The notes under the pieces were generated by a model, which did no database searches, was not told the origin of the DNA, and saw nothing but the letters and a program-made list of their open reading frames with translations. A stretch of 64,000 nucleotides of DNA from Otatea glauca (taxonomy: Eukaryota > Streptophyta > Magnoliopsida > Poales > Poaceae): NCBI GenBank assembly GCA_036346275.1, contig JAYEVK010000031.1, forward strand, positions 62,001-126,000, written 5' to 3'. Shown here piece after piece: positions 1 to 11,835 of this stretch (position 1 is the first letter of the stretch; every line of letters starts with the position of its first letter). Position numbers and translations under genes: made by a program.

Positions 1-804
1 ACATATTACAAGTCTCATACATCGAGTGTACCAAATCTGAAATTAAACTTGAGAAGCATACAAAGACAAGTCTATATGCTCTCAACCAAAGGTCACTAAC
101 TAGAAACTATCCATGGTTTAACTAGCGAATTAGACATAGAGTACTCAGCGGATATAATCATCATAAAAGCAAAATAATAGTGGCGACATTGCCCATAAGG
201 CACCACTACCGCTTATCTTGGCCAACCGACTACTCATCCCCTTCACGACATCAAGGGTAAAATAGCCATACATGGCCTCATTCTCACCAAAAAACTCCAA
301 CAACAAACACATGAGTACGAAGGTACTCGCAAGTCTTACACGAACCATAGAGTACAAGGGTAATGCATATGGTTGTAGCAAGGACATGAACGGCCACAAG
401 TTAAGTAGTATTTGCAAAAAAGCATAACTTAACAATTAGAGAGTAATGTGTAAGCAACCTTAGTCCTATTTGACTTCTATGAACAGCTAGCACATACCCA
501 ACATCCCTCATGAGACCATCATGTTTTACCTTCCAAACTCATCATAAAACAACACGTGACACTACGATGATGTCCAATGAACATTAAGCTTTGCCATAAC
601 CGAGAGCGCGGCTATTCGAATAGTTCTTACACCCTGCAGGGGGTACATCTTTAACCACACGACACGAGACCACCGACCATACCACCCGTCGATAGCAAGC
701 GATGATTCACATGACAACCTTTCACATACTCACCCCAAACATTTGTGCTCGTGTCTAATGTGCGGAGATGACTAGGTCCATCGGAGACACCTCTAGGCAC
801 CTCG
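1..804 (-). repeat. Tekay-type LTR, left part (copy 1, cut by window start)
   Basis: This stretch is nearly identical to 7972-8778, which belongs to a fully bounded solo LTR (7692-11830). It ends at CCTCG (800-804), the target site in which a CRM-like LTR is inserted. It holds the module shared by the Tekay-type LTRs of this window: a Gly-less non-coding tract with GAGTACGAAGGTACTCGCAA near 310 and TATTCGAATAG followed by CCTGCAGG near 612-640. No protein is encoded; open frames here are chance. The LTR's far end lies outside the window. The two copies differ mostly by 1-3 base indels at CG, CAG and CTG sites. Confidence 0.7.
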
Positions 805-1462
805 TGATAGAGTCGGAGTGCCCGATCTTTCGGTGAGAAGATAACTTTCGATTCTGGTGGAGGTGACTCTCGCGATCCGACTACAAACGAACAGGTCGTG
901 TGCGCCTTAGCAATCGTTGAACCAACTCCGAAGGTTATTGACCTTCTTTGGGTAGCACGATCAACTCGAACACGAGGTTCAATTCTGCGAGCAATCGAAG
1001 AACTAGCAAGAATAAGATAGAGGCAACAATGAATCTGCAATAGTAATTTGATTCAACTCAAAAGTGGGGTTCTCAAAGGCTGTCTCGCAGGTGGTCGACT
1101 GACACAACTGAAGAGCAGAGTTTGCACAATGGCTAAACTAACACAAAGAAAAACCCGCCTTACAAGAGGAACTCGGACCCAACTAAATAGATGGAGGGGA
1201 GGTAATTTGCCAGACTATGGAAGGGCCAAATCTCCTCCCATCCTTCCATAATCTATCGAAATTAGATTCTATTACATGGGTCCAGCCCAAATGATGGGTG
1301 GCGCGACACCCTTTTATTTGTTGCCATCTTCTTGACCTTCATTCCTTAGGAGAATCACACAGTTCACCCACGTGCACGGATCGAGTCATCGGTCCTTGAA
1401 TCATGTCCGAGGTGTGGTAGCAGCAGTGATGTGGTTGGAATCAAGAAGTGGTGTCCTCATCA
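805..1462 (-). repeat. 3' LTR of CRM-like gypsy element
   Basis: This is a 658-bp LTR on the minus strand. In element orientation it starts TGATGAGGACACC at 1462 and ends GACTCTATCA at 805. The left flank CCTCG (800-804) equals the TSD seen around the second copy at 8779-9436, which is also 658 bp long. A purine-rich tract lies just inside the element at 1463-1473. The start TGATGA and the continuation of the pol reading frame toward the LTR fit the CRM lineage of plant chromoviruses. The lineage is inferred from protein wording, not from a tree. Confidence 0.8.
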
Positions 1463-1473
1463 TCCTCCGCTTC
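1463..1473 (-). promoter_or_regulatory. polypurine tract of CRM-like element
   Basis: Read on the minus strand the tract is GAAGCGGAGGA, directly abutting the LTR start TGATGAGG. It is the primer site for plus-strand DNA synthesis. It is a weak, interrupted tract, and it overlaps the C-terminal codons of pol. Confidence 0.6.
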
Positions 1474-2745
1474 TTGAATCAAGTCGAGCTCGACGGATCT
1501 CGCTCTTCCTCACCTACATAGGGCTTTAAATCGCAACATTGAAACTAGAAGAAACACCATAGTCGCAGGAAGGTCAAGTATATATGCATTATCATTTATT
1601 TGTTTTAAAATCTTGAAGGGTTCATCAAAGACGTGGCATCAATTTGGACTTGCGCAGCAGGAAACGGTCTTTTCGCAGTGTAACCAAACCAAATCACCGT
1701 GTTGAAAGGTAACATGTTGTCGCCCTTACTACCGCAATTTGGTTCTTTGCATTCATATGCTCAATGTTCTCCTTGGTCCGCTCATGCAATTGCAATATCG
1801 ATCCGCACGTTGGTTAGCATCATGATTCATGTCCTCGTAAAAGGACACAGAGATCAAATCAATTGGTGAACGAGGAATAAAGCCATAGACAATTTAGAAA
1901 GGGCACATCTTTGTGATGGAATGGATGAACGATTGTAAGCAAATTCAATATGTGGCAAACATTCCTCCCACATTTTGATTCTTCTTTAGAACAGCCCTAA
2001 GCATGGTAGACAAAGTTCTATTAACAACCTCGCTTGACCATCTGCTTGAGGATGACATGTAGTCTTGAATAGTAACTTAGTGCCCAATTTGTTCCATAGA
2101 GTGCGCCAAAAATGACTAAGAAATTTTGTATCACGATCCGAGACTATCGTATTAGGAACACCATGCAAGCGAACAATTTCACGAAAGAATAAATCAAAGA
2201 ACATGAGTAGCATCATCACTCTTATGACACGGTATGAAGTGAGCCATTTTGGAAAAGCGATCCACAACCACAAAAATACTATCCCTCCCTTCTTTGTTCT
2301 AGGCAATCCCAAAACAAAATCCATCGAGATATCCTCCCAAGGAGTGTTCTGAACAGAAGGGGCATGTACAAACCGTGTGGGTTAAGTGCGACTTAGCTCG
2401 TTGACATGTGGAGCAACGAGCAACAAATCTCTCCACATCGCGTCGCATCTTTGGCCAAAAGAAGTGATCGACAGATGTCCTCGGTCTTCTTGACACCGGT
2501 GCCCCATAAGTCCGCCTCCGTGTGCTTCTGTAATAGCAAAAGACGAATAGAACTAGCCGAATGCCTGACTTGTTAGCACGGAACAAGAAACCATCATTCA
2601 TGAAGAACTTGCCATATGTTCGCCCATCCTTACAATTCAAAGAAGACGCCCTTGAAATCGGGATCAAGAGCGCATCGCTCCTTCGATGTTTGCAGCCCAA
2701 AATTTTAAAATCAAGTTGTGAGAGCATGGTGTATCGGCGAGACAA
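1463..2745 (-). pseudogene. CRM-like gypsy integrase (broken)
   Basis: This is the integrase part of the polyprotein, which would insert element cDNA into the host chromosome. On the minus strand the frame at 2745-2299 holds the end of the zinc-binding domain (FFWPKMRRDVERFVARCSTC). The frame at 2324-1986 holds the catalytic core with MDFVLGLPR and SDRDTKF, the two Asp sites. The third catalytic residue is separated by a one-base shift: after HPQADGQ the frame slips, and the Glu codon is found in the next frame near 2027. Remnants of the C-terminal domain (ILDLPA near 1585) run down to the LTR. At least two frameshifts make it non-functional. Confidence 0.85.
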
Positions 2746-3964
2746 AGCATCAAGAATGACATTTTCTTTCCCTTTCTTGTGTTTGATGACATAGGAAATG
2801 ACTCAATGAATTCTACCCATTTTGCATGCCGACGATTCAGATTAGTTTGGTTTCTAATATGCTTTAAAGATTCATGATCGTAATGAATAATGAACTCTCT
2901 AGGCCACAAGTAATCTTGCCATGTTTCCAAAGTTCGAACTAATGCAAATAATTCTTTGTCATAAGTTGAATAGTTCAAACTAGGACCACTCAACTTCTCA
3001 CCAAATACGCAACCGGTTTTCCTTCTTGCAAAGAACACGCCACCCAACCCAATTCCACTAGCATCGCATTCTAGTTCAAACATCTTTGTGAAATCAGAAG
3101 TCAAGTAAAGGAGCATGGGTCAACTTATCTTTCAAAATCGTGAAGGCCGTTTCTTGTTGCGCCCCCCAAGAGAAGGGAACACCTTTCTTTGTGAGTTCGT
3201 TGAGCGGAGCAGCGATGGTTCCAAAATCACGCACAAATCTGCGATAGAAGCCAGCAAGCCCAAGAAAACTCCTAATCTGCGTGACTGCTGATGGAGTTGG
3301 CGATTATGTATTGCTTCAATCTTGGCTTGGTCCACTTCGATACCCTGAGCTGTAACAACATAGCCAAGGAAAGACACACGATCTGTGCAGAAACTGCACT
3401 TATCTAGGTTGCCAAACAAACATGCAGTACGTAAAGCAGTAAAAACAGCACGCAAATGATCGAGATGTTCCTCTAAAGACTTGCTGTAAATGAGTATGTC
3501 ATCAAAATAGACAACCACAAATTGGCCTATGAAGACACGCAAAACTTCGTTCATAAGTCTCATGAAAGTGCTAGGTGCATTAGTTAACCCAAAAGGCATA
3601 ACTAACCACTCATACAACCCGAATTTAGTTTTGAAAGCTGTTTTCCATTCATCCCCTAGCTTCATACGAATCTGATGGTATCCACTACGCAAATCAATTT
3701 TGGAGAACAAACGAGCACCACTTAATTCATCAAGCATATCATCTAATCTGGGAATAGGATGACGATAGCGGATTGTAATGTTGTTAATGGCACGACAATC
3801 AACACACATACGCCAGGACCCATCTTTCTTGGGCACGAGGAGCACAGGAACAACACATGGGCTAAGAGATTCACGAACGCACCCTTATCTATTAATGCCC
3901 GGACTTGACGTTGAATTTCTTTTGTTTCCTCGTGATTGGTGCGATGCAGTGCGCGATTGGGCAA
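2664..3964 (-). pseudogene. CRM-like gypsy reverse transcriptase-RNase H (broken)
   Basis: This segment copies element RNA into DNA and removes the RNA strand. On the minus strand the frame from 3845 reads LLVPKKDGSWRMCVDCRAIN, then KIDLRSGYHQIRM and the catalytic YFDDILIY (near 3500-3523). A second frame from 3116 gives RNase H with ELECDASGIGLGGVF and YSTYDKELFALV. The N-terminal lead (EIQRQVRALIDKGA) is in a third frame up to 3964. RT is fairly well preserved and matches the grass CRM/RIRE7 type, but the RT-RNase H linker around 3120-3300 is frameshifted, so no continuous polyprotein is possible. Confidence 0.88.
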
Positions 3965-4659
3965 TGATGCTCCCGAATAAGGTCAATCTGATGTTCAATG
4001 CCCGGATAGGTGGAAGTCCGGCCAGACGCCTTGTGGGAAAACATCGAAATATTCCCGCAAAAGGTTAGTGACGGACGGGTGCAAAGAAGGCGCATATCAT
4101 CCAACGAAAATGAACCTGTGCACATGAGAGCAAAGCAACCGGAAGCACGAGCAAGGCAATCATCCAATTTAGCTTGAGTAGCTAGCAACACAGGAGACTT
4201 CAATTTCAAATCAGATTGAGCAAATTGATATTGGGCGTTTTGTTGCAAGAATTCTGTAGCTACAACTTGATTTTCACTTAGAGTATGTTTCTGGTTTTTC
4301 TCTAGAGTTGTCCTAGCAAGTTCATCTTTAACAATTTGTTCAGGAGTCATTGGGTGCAATACAATTTTCTTTCCTTTAAAGATGAGGGAATATTGATTAG
4401 TTCGACCAGTATGCAAAGAATCAGTATCATATTGCCAAGGTCTACCTAGTAACATGGAACATGCTTGCATAGGCACAACATCACAATCAGCATAATCATG
4501 GTACGAACTCATAGCAAAGTGAATGCGCACAGAACGTGTTACCTTCAATTTACCACTCGAATTGAGCCACCGGATGTGGTAGGGGTGGGGATGTGGTCGT
4601 AGGTAAAGCAAGCTTCTCCACCAAATCAGTACTAGCCAAGTTGTTGCGGCTTCCACCAT
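3892..4659 (-). pseudogene. CRM-like gypsy protease and linker region (decayed)
   Basis: This lies on the minus strand between the gag zinc knuckle and RT, where an aspartic protease is expected. A 255-residue open frame holds HFAMSSYHDYADCDVVPMQA and a hydrophobic LLGRPWQYD, a stretch typical of the end of the gypsy protease. The upstream part (4660-4760) is in another frame and reads like DGGSRNNLAS, the usual Asp-Gly-Gly-Ser form of the CRM protease loop. Role and boundaries are inferred from position and these short matches. Confidence 0.6.
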
Positions 4660-6166
4660 CGATAATTATACGAACGGATCGTTCCTTGACAACACCTTTG
4701 GTTTGGAAAAGATTGTGACGCTGATTGTGCTCTCAGAGCAATCTGAGTAATCGAGTACACGTTGGACCACAATACTCAAATACTTATCGGCATCGATGAG
4801 CAAAGAACATGTACTTCATGATCGAATGCGTGTCTTGTTCTCGCAACGCCGTGAGCAAGCATGGCATACGCTTCATCATCCAAATCACTAGTCAAGAATA
4901 CTCACCATTATCACGTATAACCAAAGACTCGCTTGTTTGGACAATCACGCATGATATGTCCATGGCCCTTACAATGGTGGCACCGGACGCCCTTGGTCCG
5001 CCCCGTAGAAGCAACCAAGCACCTTGTGTTGATCACGGGTGCGATACACTGCCGCAGAAGGCGTGATGTGGAGTCGACGCCACAAGGTGTTGTCTATTGG
5101 TGGATGGAGACGGCGCACCGAATGGGAGCCGGATGAAGGCGGCACTTGGAGTCCAAGAGTGAGTGCGACTGCAGAAAAGTTAGCTCGTGTTCTCGTTTGA
5201 CGACCGCACTTCTCGCTCACTTTGCATGCAAGATGGAACAATCGAGTAATAGAATTGTAATCCTTGTAATCAAGAATGTCCAGATCTCACGGTTCAACCC
5301 ACCCAAAACCGTGCCATAGCTGCATCCTCATTCTCAACTAAACCACAACGCAACATACCAATTTGCAAGTCCTGAAAGTACTGCTCGACAGAATTGGTAC
5401 CTTGACGTAAGCGTTGTAGTTTATTAAGCATGTCACGAGCATAGTATGAGGGAACAAATCGGTGTCGCATGAGTAGTTTCAAAGCTTCCCAGGTTGTGGG
5501 AATGTTATTCTGATGCGTGTGGCGTTGTTCTCTCCACCAAAGCAGATGCAAAGTCCGTGAATTCACTAGTGGCAGCCCTAACTTGGTTATTTGCAGGAAA
5601 AGCATGGCATGCAAACTTTTGATCAACAGCTCTAATTCCCAGGTAAGATAAGCATCCGGATCATATTTTCCATTAAACGCAGGAATGGTTATCTTAACCT
5701 TAGCAAATGAATCATCCTGAGCACGTACCTCACGACGATGCTGCTGTCGGTACATACCATTTGGATGGGCACGTGCTTGTTGACGACCTCGAGCTGCGTT
5801 GTAGTCATCACGCTCATCATACTCGGTATCACCTGCATAAACATCCTCAACTTGATCTGCAATGTCGCTGTGGGTAGCCTGGCCTTGAACAACAGTAGCA
5901 AGTGTGCGTGATAGCTCCTCAAGACGTGTCACTATTGTGGCCAGATTAGTGTTGGTGGCGCCTTGGGCGGTCCGCATTTTGTCCAGAGTTGTAGTCGTTT
6001 TGATCTGAACGTCCTCAAGTTGAGCAAGATGTGCACTTGTTTGTCGCATGTCCTCCTCAACGCCTTCCGTATGTAGGCGCATTTGACGTTCAAAGTGTTG
6101 AATAATGCCCCTAGTACGAGGAGAATGGGCTGTGGTGGATTCTGAATGCTCCGAAGTTCCTACCAT
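4660..6166 (-). pseudogene. CRM-like gypsy gag with CCHC knuckle (broken)
   Basis: Gag is the structural protein that packages element RNA in cytoplasmic particles. The frame begins at ATG 6166 and runs to 5294. It contains a heptad-rich, probably coiled-coil N-terminal third (EELSRTLATVV) and the grass CRM-type core VKITIPAFNGKYDPDAYLTW. After a frameshift, the zinc knuckle CHHCKGHGHIMRDC is intact in another frame at 4941-4982 (C-x2-C-x4-H-x4-C). The region 4990-5290 between them is disrupted. Start choice: this is the first ATG before a continuous gag-like frame, with no coding upstream. Confidence 0.8.
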
Positions 6167-6900
6167 TGTTAGCGAAAGAAAACAGGAAACAAGGGAAACA
6201 CAAGTATATATCGTGCAACTAATAGGTTGTGGTTATGTCAAGACACACCCTCACAAGCCGGTATCGAACTCTTACCAATTCTTACCAAGTCACAGGGCTG
6301 ATCGGCAACCAGCGGATGGAGATTGGATGGAGCGATTGCCAGGTGACACGAGTCTGTTTGCTGTAGAGACGTGGAGCTTGGAAGGTTCAAATATGCAGCA
6401 AGCACAAGTCAAATCAGCAATGCAAGTTGAAAATTCGTTCAAAGTACTAGTCAAAATTGCTGATCCTAGCCCAAACCGATGAAAAGCTAATCAATATCAG
6501 AAGCAAAAAGGCTCAGAAAGGGGGTGGGGCTGCGAGGCAGTGGTGTAACAAATCCAGGACACAGGAGCAAAAATTTCTAGGCAAAACAGGAAAGGTTAAA
6601 TTTTGCCGAACTTCCGAGGGCGTTTTGAGGCCCTAAACGATGTTTTTTGGAGTCGAACGAATTTTTCGAAGCCACGGGAACTCAATCAGACCTTGAGAGA
6701 CAGTGCAAGAAGCTGCTCTCTCTCGCTCGTCTCTCTCAGCTCTCTCTCTCTCTCTCACCAGTCTCTCTCAATCTCCCTCTCAATCTCTCTCGTCAGTCTC
6801 GCTCACTCTCTTTCTCGCCCATTGCCCCCTTTCTCGCCGGTGTTGAGCACATCCCCCTCGCTCTATGTAATTGTTCAGAAATAAATAAATTTTAGTTCTT
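6167..6900 (-). other. CRM-like 5' leader with CT-rich microsatellite
   Basis: This is the non-coding leader upstream of gag (element runs right to left). It holds a CT/TC-rich low-complexity tract at about 6710-6815, in which TCTCTC runs generate spurious open frames on the plus strand. I could not find a PBS or a CRM 5' LTR to its right. The element's own 5' end therefore appears lost at a junction somewhere between about 6900 and 7690. Confidence 0.5.
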
Positions 6901-7691
6901 TTCTCATAATATTTGCATTCACCGCCTCAATTCTATATGTCTCCAGCTCCTTTCCTCTCATTGAAATAGTGCAAATGGGTTGGTCCGGGCAAGACGACAC
7001 GAAGCGAGCACGGCGCAAATAGATCAGTGCTCGGCTCGCCGGCGAAGCCGGCCGGGCCGGCAAGGCGGGCACGACGGGCCGTCGCGGCTCGCAAGACGGT
7101 TCAGCATCGGCACGATGAGCTCGTCTTGGCCGGGCCGCCGACGACGACGCCCAGCTCTAGAGGGCTGACAAAGTTGATGAGTTCGAGGTTCGTACGGTAT
7201 TTTCTTTTTGGCTTACTATTATTCGAAGAAAATTTCCTTTTCTTGTTTTTTAAAGATTCAAGTTGACTCACATAAAGAAATTGAAGATAGGAAGGTTTGA
7301 AGCCAATTTGAATTCAACTCGTCACCTTCAGCGAGGTCAGATTAAAACATTCTTAACTTTCACAAACGGGTTCGTTTTGGATGTAGGAGTACTAGTTGAA
7401 AAATGTATTCCAAGATACACAATCGATATCGTCCCAACCCTAGATTTCACGTGTGTGCGCCACTATCCTCGAAACGAAGTCTCGAGAATAACCTTTAGAT
7501 TTTCTTTTTGCTTGTATTCAAGACCAAGTCTGTTTTGGATGTCTTAGAAAGACTATATAAAGCGTTGTATCATGTCCATATAACTTAGACCACAATTAAA
7601 TACTTTGAGACTTATAATTTTGTTTTCTAGGTTAGCCAAGTACACCTTTGAGGGAATCAAGAGTTTGTCGCCACTGTTGTTCCTGTGAATC
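6901..7691 (+). other. unassigned flank with promoter-like TATA box
   Basis: No gene is seen. The right part looks like the end of an LTR or leader in plus orientation: CTATATAAAGC at about 7551-7561, then a CT-rich stretch ending TTGTTTTCTAG near 7630. It ends with GAATC (7687-7691), the TSD of the solo LTR that follows. If the solo LTR is removed, this flank reads on into 11836. The GC-rich piece 6980-7170 has no recognised coding content. Confidence 0.35.
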
Positions 7692-8778
7692 TGTGAGAAT
7701 CGCCCAAATTGCATTTGGTTTAATCAAGCGGCCGATTGCCCATTTAGATGAGAGCTAACATACGCTCGCACAAGAGCTAGGCACATGTTAATTCACATCT
7801 ATATGACAAACACTGCAGCCACAATCTCAATTAAAACAAAAGCAACTCCGGTAGTCCCCGGTATGTGTCTCAAGACGATGCCCAAGATCAACACACATAC
7901 CGTTGCACAACATCTCTATCATCACACAATACATAGAGAGTGCAAGTTTTAATGTGAATTACAAGTCTTCAACATATTACAAGTCTCATACATCGAGTGT
8001 ACCAAATCTGAAATTAAACTTGAGAAGCATACAAAGACAAGCCTATATGCTCTCAACCAAAGGTCACTAACTAGAAACTATCCATAGTTTAACTAGCGAA
8101 TTAGACATAGAGTACTCAGCGGATATAATCATCATAAAAGCAAAATAATAGTGGCGCCATTGCCCATAAGGCACCACTACCGCTATCTTGGCCAACCACC
8201 GACTACTCATCCCCTTCGCCGACATCGGCGGGGTAAAAATAGCCATACATGGCCTCATTCTCACCAGCAAAACTCCAACAACAAACACATGAGTACGAAG
8301 GTACTCGCAAGTCTTACACGAACCATAGAGTACAAGGGTAATGCATATGGTTGTAGCAAGGACATGAACGGCCACAAGTTAAGTAGTATTTGCAAAAAAG
8401 CATAACTTAACAATTAGAGAGTAATGTGTAAGCAACCTTAGTCCTATTTGACTTCTATGAACAGCTAGCACATACCCAACATCCCTCATGAGACCATCAT
8501 GTTTTACCTTCCAAACTCATCATAAAACAACACGTGACACTACGATGATGTCCAATGAACATTAAGCTTTGCCATAACCGAGAGCGCGGCTATTCGAATA
8601 GTTCTTACACCTGCAGGGGTACATCTTTAACCACACGACACGAGACCACCGACCATACCACCCGCCGATATGGCGATGATTCACATGACAACCTTTCACA
8701 TACTCACCCCAAACATTTGTGCTCGTGTCTAATGTGCGGAGATGACTAGGTCCATCGGAGACACCTCTAGGCACCTCG

Positions 8779-9436
8779 TGATAGAGTCGGAGTGCCCGAT
8801 CTTTCGGTTAGAAGATAACTTTGATTTCGTGGAGGTGACTCGCGATCCGACTACAAACGAGCAGTGTCGTGTGCGCCTTTAGCAATCGTTGAACCAACTC
8901 CAAGGTTATTGACCTTGCTTTGGGTAGCACGATCAACTCGAACACGAGGTTCAATTCTCGCGAGCAATCAAGAACTAGCAAGAATAAGATAGAGGCAACA
9001 ATGAATCGCAATAGTAATTTGATTCAACTCAAAGTGGGGTTCTCAAAGGTCGTCTCGCAGTGGTCGATCGACACAATCAAGAGCGAGTTTGCACAATGGC
9101 TAAACTAACACAAAGAAAAACCCGCCTTACAAGAGGAACTCGGACCCAACTAAATAGATGGAGGGGGAGGTAATTTCGGCCAGCACTATGGAAGGGCCGA
9201 AATCTCCTCCCATCCTTCCATAATCTGTCTGAAATTAGATTCTATTACATGGGTCCACCCAAATGATGGGTGGCGCACACCCTTTTATTTGTTGCCATCT
9301 TCTTGACCTTCATTCCTTAGGAGAATCACACAGTTCACCCACGTGCACGGATCGAGTCATCGGTCCTTGAATCATGTCTGGAGGTGTGGTAGCAGCAGGT
9401 GATGTGGTTGGAACTGAAGAAGTGGTGTCCTCATCA
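8779..9436 (-). mobile_element. CRM-like solo LTR, TSD CCTCG
   Basis: This 658-bp LTR is flanked by CCTCG on both sides (8774-8778 and 9437-9441). It has the same ends as the LTR at 805-1462 and lies at the same position of the same host LTR. It is therefore a second copy of the same insertion locus, here reduced to a solo LTR, whereas the left copy keeps its internal region. Confidence 0.88.
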
Positions 9437-9991
9437 CCTCGCCCACACACCAAACCCACAAGTCAAATGATCCGGGTAACTTATGGTACTTAGCTCATCC
9501 ATCCCATATATGGATATGTGGTTAGTACGGAAAGTGCTTAAGACAACGGCACCAACGATCGGTCCTTAATCGACTCAAGCGAGCCTATGGCATCCGAGAC
9601 TCCATTCTCGAATAACCCCAACTACCCGCCCAAGTCTCGCACTTTCACCCTTTTAAACAAGTCCTTCAAATTATCATGAATGAAACAACATTCTTTCTAA
9701 TTACCATGTTTCAAACCCCTACCATCCCGCGATAACTACCAATTGCTACAAAGAAAAGACGATCACAATTCCCGGATTGAGCATGGCTAAGCATCTAACG
9801 CGATCATTAGCATAAGACAAACTACCCATGCTAAGAGTTATCAAGGTGTATGGTAAACAATATCAAGGAAGGGGAAATGCAACAATTAGGGGCTATTTGC
9901 GACATAGATATATAACATAAACCCACATGCATAACATCATAATATAAGTCACATTGATCCAAAATATAGGAGAAATATGCTTGATGCTTGC

Positions 9992-10075
9992 CTTGTGTAG
10001 GAGCTGGTTCCTCCTCAAGGTTCACCTCACTCACGGTCGCCGGGTCAACCTCGTTGCTCTCCGGTACGTCGGACT
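9992..10075 (-). other. putative 84-nt acidic microexon in LTR
   Basis: On the minus strand TTTAG precedes a segment coding SDVPESNEVDPATVSEV and further acidic residues ending PTQ, followed by AAG/GCAAGC, a GC-type splice donor. Length is 84 nt, a multiple of three. Equivalent segments exist at 56338-56400, 47464-47526 and 32013-32084, and a shorter one at 34799-34836. Splicing is inferred from consensus only. Confidence 0.45.
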
Positions 10076-11016
10076 CTAAACGAATGCAATGATGCAAAAT
10101 TAGAATGATGCTATTGATGTAAATGCGCATGTATGAGCATGAGAAATGAACGAGAGGAACTTCAAGAAGTAACATACAAAGTTCAGCAATAAAGAAGTTT
10201 ATCGGAGTTCATTTATTTGGAAGGACATCATTCAATTGAGTTATACACAATTATTAATTTGCTGAAAATTACGCTTTAAGAAGCGTGCAACTCAAACCAC
10301 AAATCAAAAGAACGAACACTTGATAAAAGGGAAACAATATTTTTCATATAAATGATCATTAGGGCTTAATATGGTCTAACTCAAAATTATTCAAAATGAT
10401 ATCATTTTTGCATAGCAAGTAAGAGTATATCATTCTAAGGTCATGAGATTTGATTTAGATGAGTTAGAGGTTTGATTGCGAAAGTTACGACCATTTGAAT
10501 ATTTTGCCAATTGCATGTTCGGACAACTAGCAAATAGACTAAACTAAAGCAAAGTCCAAATATTTTTTACTATTCATAATCTATGCAATCCCAGAAACAC
10601 ATCTAAACTGGTTTCATAAGTTTTTTAGCTCATATGAATATTATTCTAACCACTTGAAGTTTGAATGTTATTAAGGTCCTAAACCAACAACTAAACCAAC
10701 AATATTTGAATCAAAATACATTCACATTTAAATGTTTTTACAGAAATGGAGTGCATAGGGTTGCAGTAGCTTATGGTATTTATTTCATGATTTATGGATC
10801 AAGATAAAACATACTTTCTTCATAACACCTATTTAGGGCGTAGCACTCAAACTCTAATAAGAATATTTTCCTGCAAGCAACACGTAACTTTTTATTTCAT
10901 ATTATAATTCATAATTTCAAAAATTAAATTTATAAACTAATTTGACTTAATTTGGACACTCCTAGCAAAAGATATGAAAGTTTGAATGCAAAAGGCAAAA
11001 ATAAAAAAAAATATTT

Positions 11017-11082
11017 GCTGGAGGTGGACTCGAACTCGGGTCACTGGACTGAAACTCAGAGCGCTAAACCACTGGGCTAGCG
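11017..11082 (-). ncRNA. tRNA-derived, SINE-like sequence
   Basis: On the minus strand a 66-bp tRNA-like body carries an A box TAGCCCAGTGG (11071-11081) and a B box AGTTCGAGTCC (11026-11036). A T-rich run (about 10990-11016) follows, as at the 3' end of many plant SINEs. It lies within the solo LTR. No matching acceptor stem is seen, so a working tRNA gene is unlikely. It could be a SINE head, a tRNA pseudogene, or a pol III-like part of the LTR. Confidence 0.5.
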
Positions 11083-11548
11083 TGTTACTTGTGATCAGGA
11101 GATGCACAAAAATACTTGAGTCGGGCAACACAAACCCTAGAGCTCGAGAGATAGCAATGGTGAGCTGCTTCTTTGCTTGGCTGCGCGAGGTGCTGCAGGG
11201 AAAGAGCAGCAGGGCTGGGGAGGCTTCGGCCGGGGCAGCGCTTGACGACGGCGGTGACCACCGGAGGTCACCGGAGACGGCGGCGCCGGCGCCGGCGAAG
11301 CAATGCTTGGCACGCAGCTGGAAGCTTGCGCAGAGGAGGACACGGCTGGGTTTGAGCTGCAGGCTAAACGGAGGAGCAATGTCAGGGAGTTGAGCAAGTC
11401 TCACAGCAAGATAGGTTGGCAGAAGAGCTCACCGGCGAGGGTATTATCGCACGCACGGCTCGCTTGTGTTGCTCCGGCTCTGGCAAGCTCACGGCAGAGA
11501 GAAGCAATCACACGGCGAGCAAAAGGAGCTGCGAGGCTGCTTCTTCGG

Positions 11549-11554
11549 CTTATA
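11549..11554 (-). promoter_or_regulatory. TATA box of Tekay-type LTR
   Basis: CCTATAAGCC on the minus strand sits at the start of a GC-rich leader. About 115 bp downstream (11433/11432) a donor-like CCG/GTGAGC occurs. Position and order match the TATA boxes of the other Tekay-type LTRs. Confidence 0.5.
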
Positions 11555-11835
11555 GGCGAGGCAAGCAAGGTAGGAAGAGTTGGCAGGAGATAGAGCGCAC
11601 GAGGCTAGCCAGTGGCGTCCGCGTGGCAGCAATGACCTATCGAGGCAACGCGTGGCCGAGGCGCCGGTTAGGCGCAGCCAGGCGCGAGAGAAAGCAAACA
11701 AAAGACGCCAAGGCGGTGCGTGGCGAAGCGGCTGGTTGGGCAAAGAACAGCGCAGATAAAAGAGGGCACTTCTGTTTTTATTTTATTTTAGCATGAATAT
11801 GGATGCATCTTTTGTTTTGGGGCTGTGACAGAATC

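Larger units (their letters stand above)
7692..11830 (-). mobile_element. Tekay-type solo LTR, TSD GAATC, with nested CRM solo LTR
   Basis: Bounded by GAATC at 7687-7691 and 11831-11835. In element orientation it starts TGTCACAGCCCC (11830) and ends GGCGATTCTCACA (7692). Without the nested insertion it is about 3.48 kb, the size range of Tekay-clade chromovirus LTRs. No internal region is attached, so it is a solo LTR left by LTR-LTR recombination. It contains the leader layout shared with three other LTRs here: TATA at 11549-11554, donor at 11432/11433, microexon 9992-10075, and the TATTCGAATAG/CCTGCAGG module near 8590-8615. Protein-like frames in its GC-rich leader (11150-11800) are not genes. 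Confidence 0.85.

Noticed and set aside
6603..6895. Ser/Leu-rich open frames
   Set aside because: They are translations of a CT-dinucleotide-rich tract.
1..9436. Reading 1-1462 and 7972-9436 as the LTRs of one gypsy element
   Set aside because: The repeat is composite: a host LTR plus a 658-bp CRM-like LTR with CCTCG on both sides of the right copy. The right copy is a solo LTR in a larger solo LTR (GAATC), not the element's own 5' LTR.
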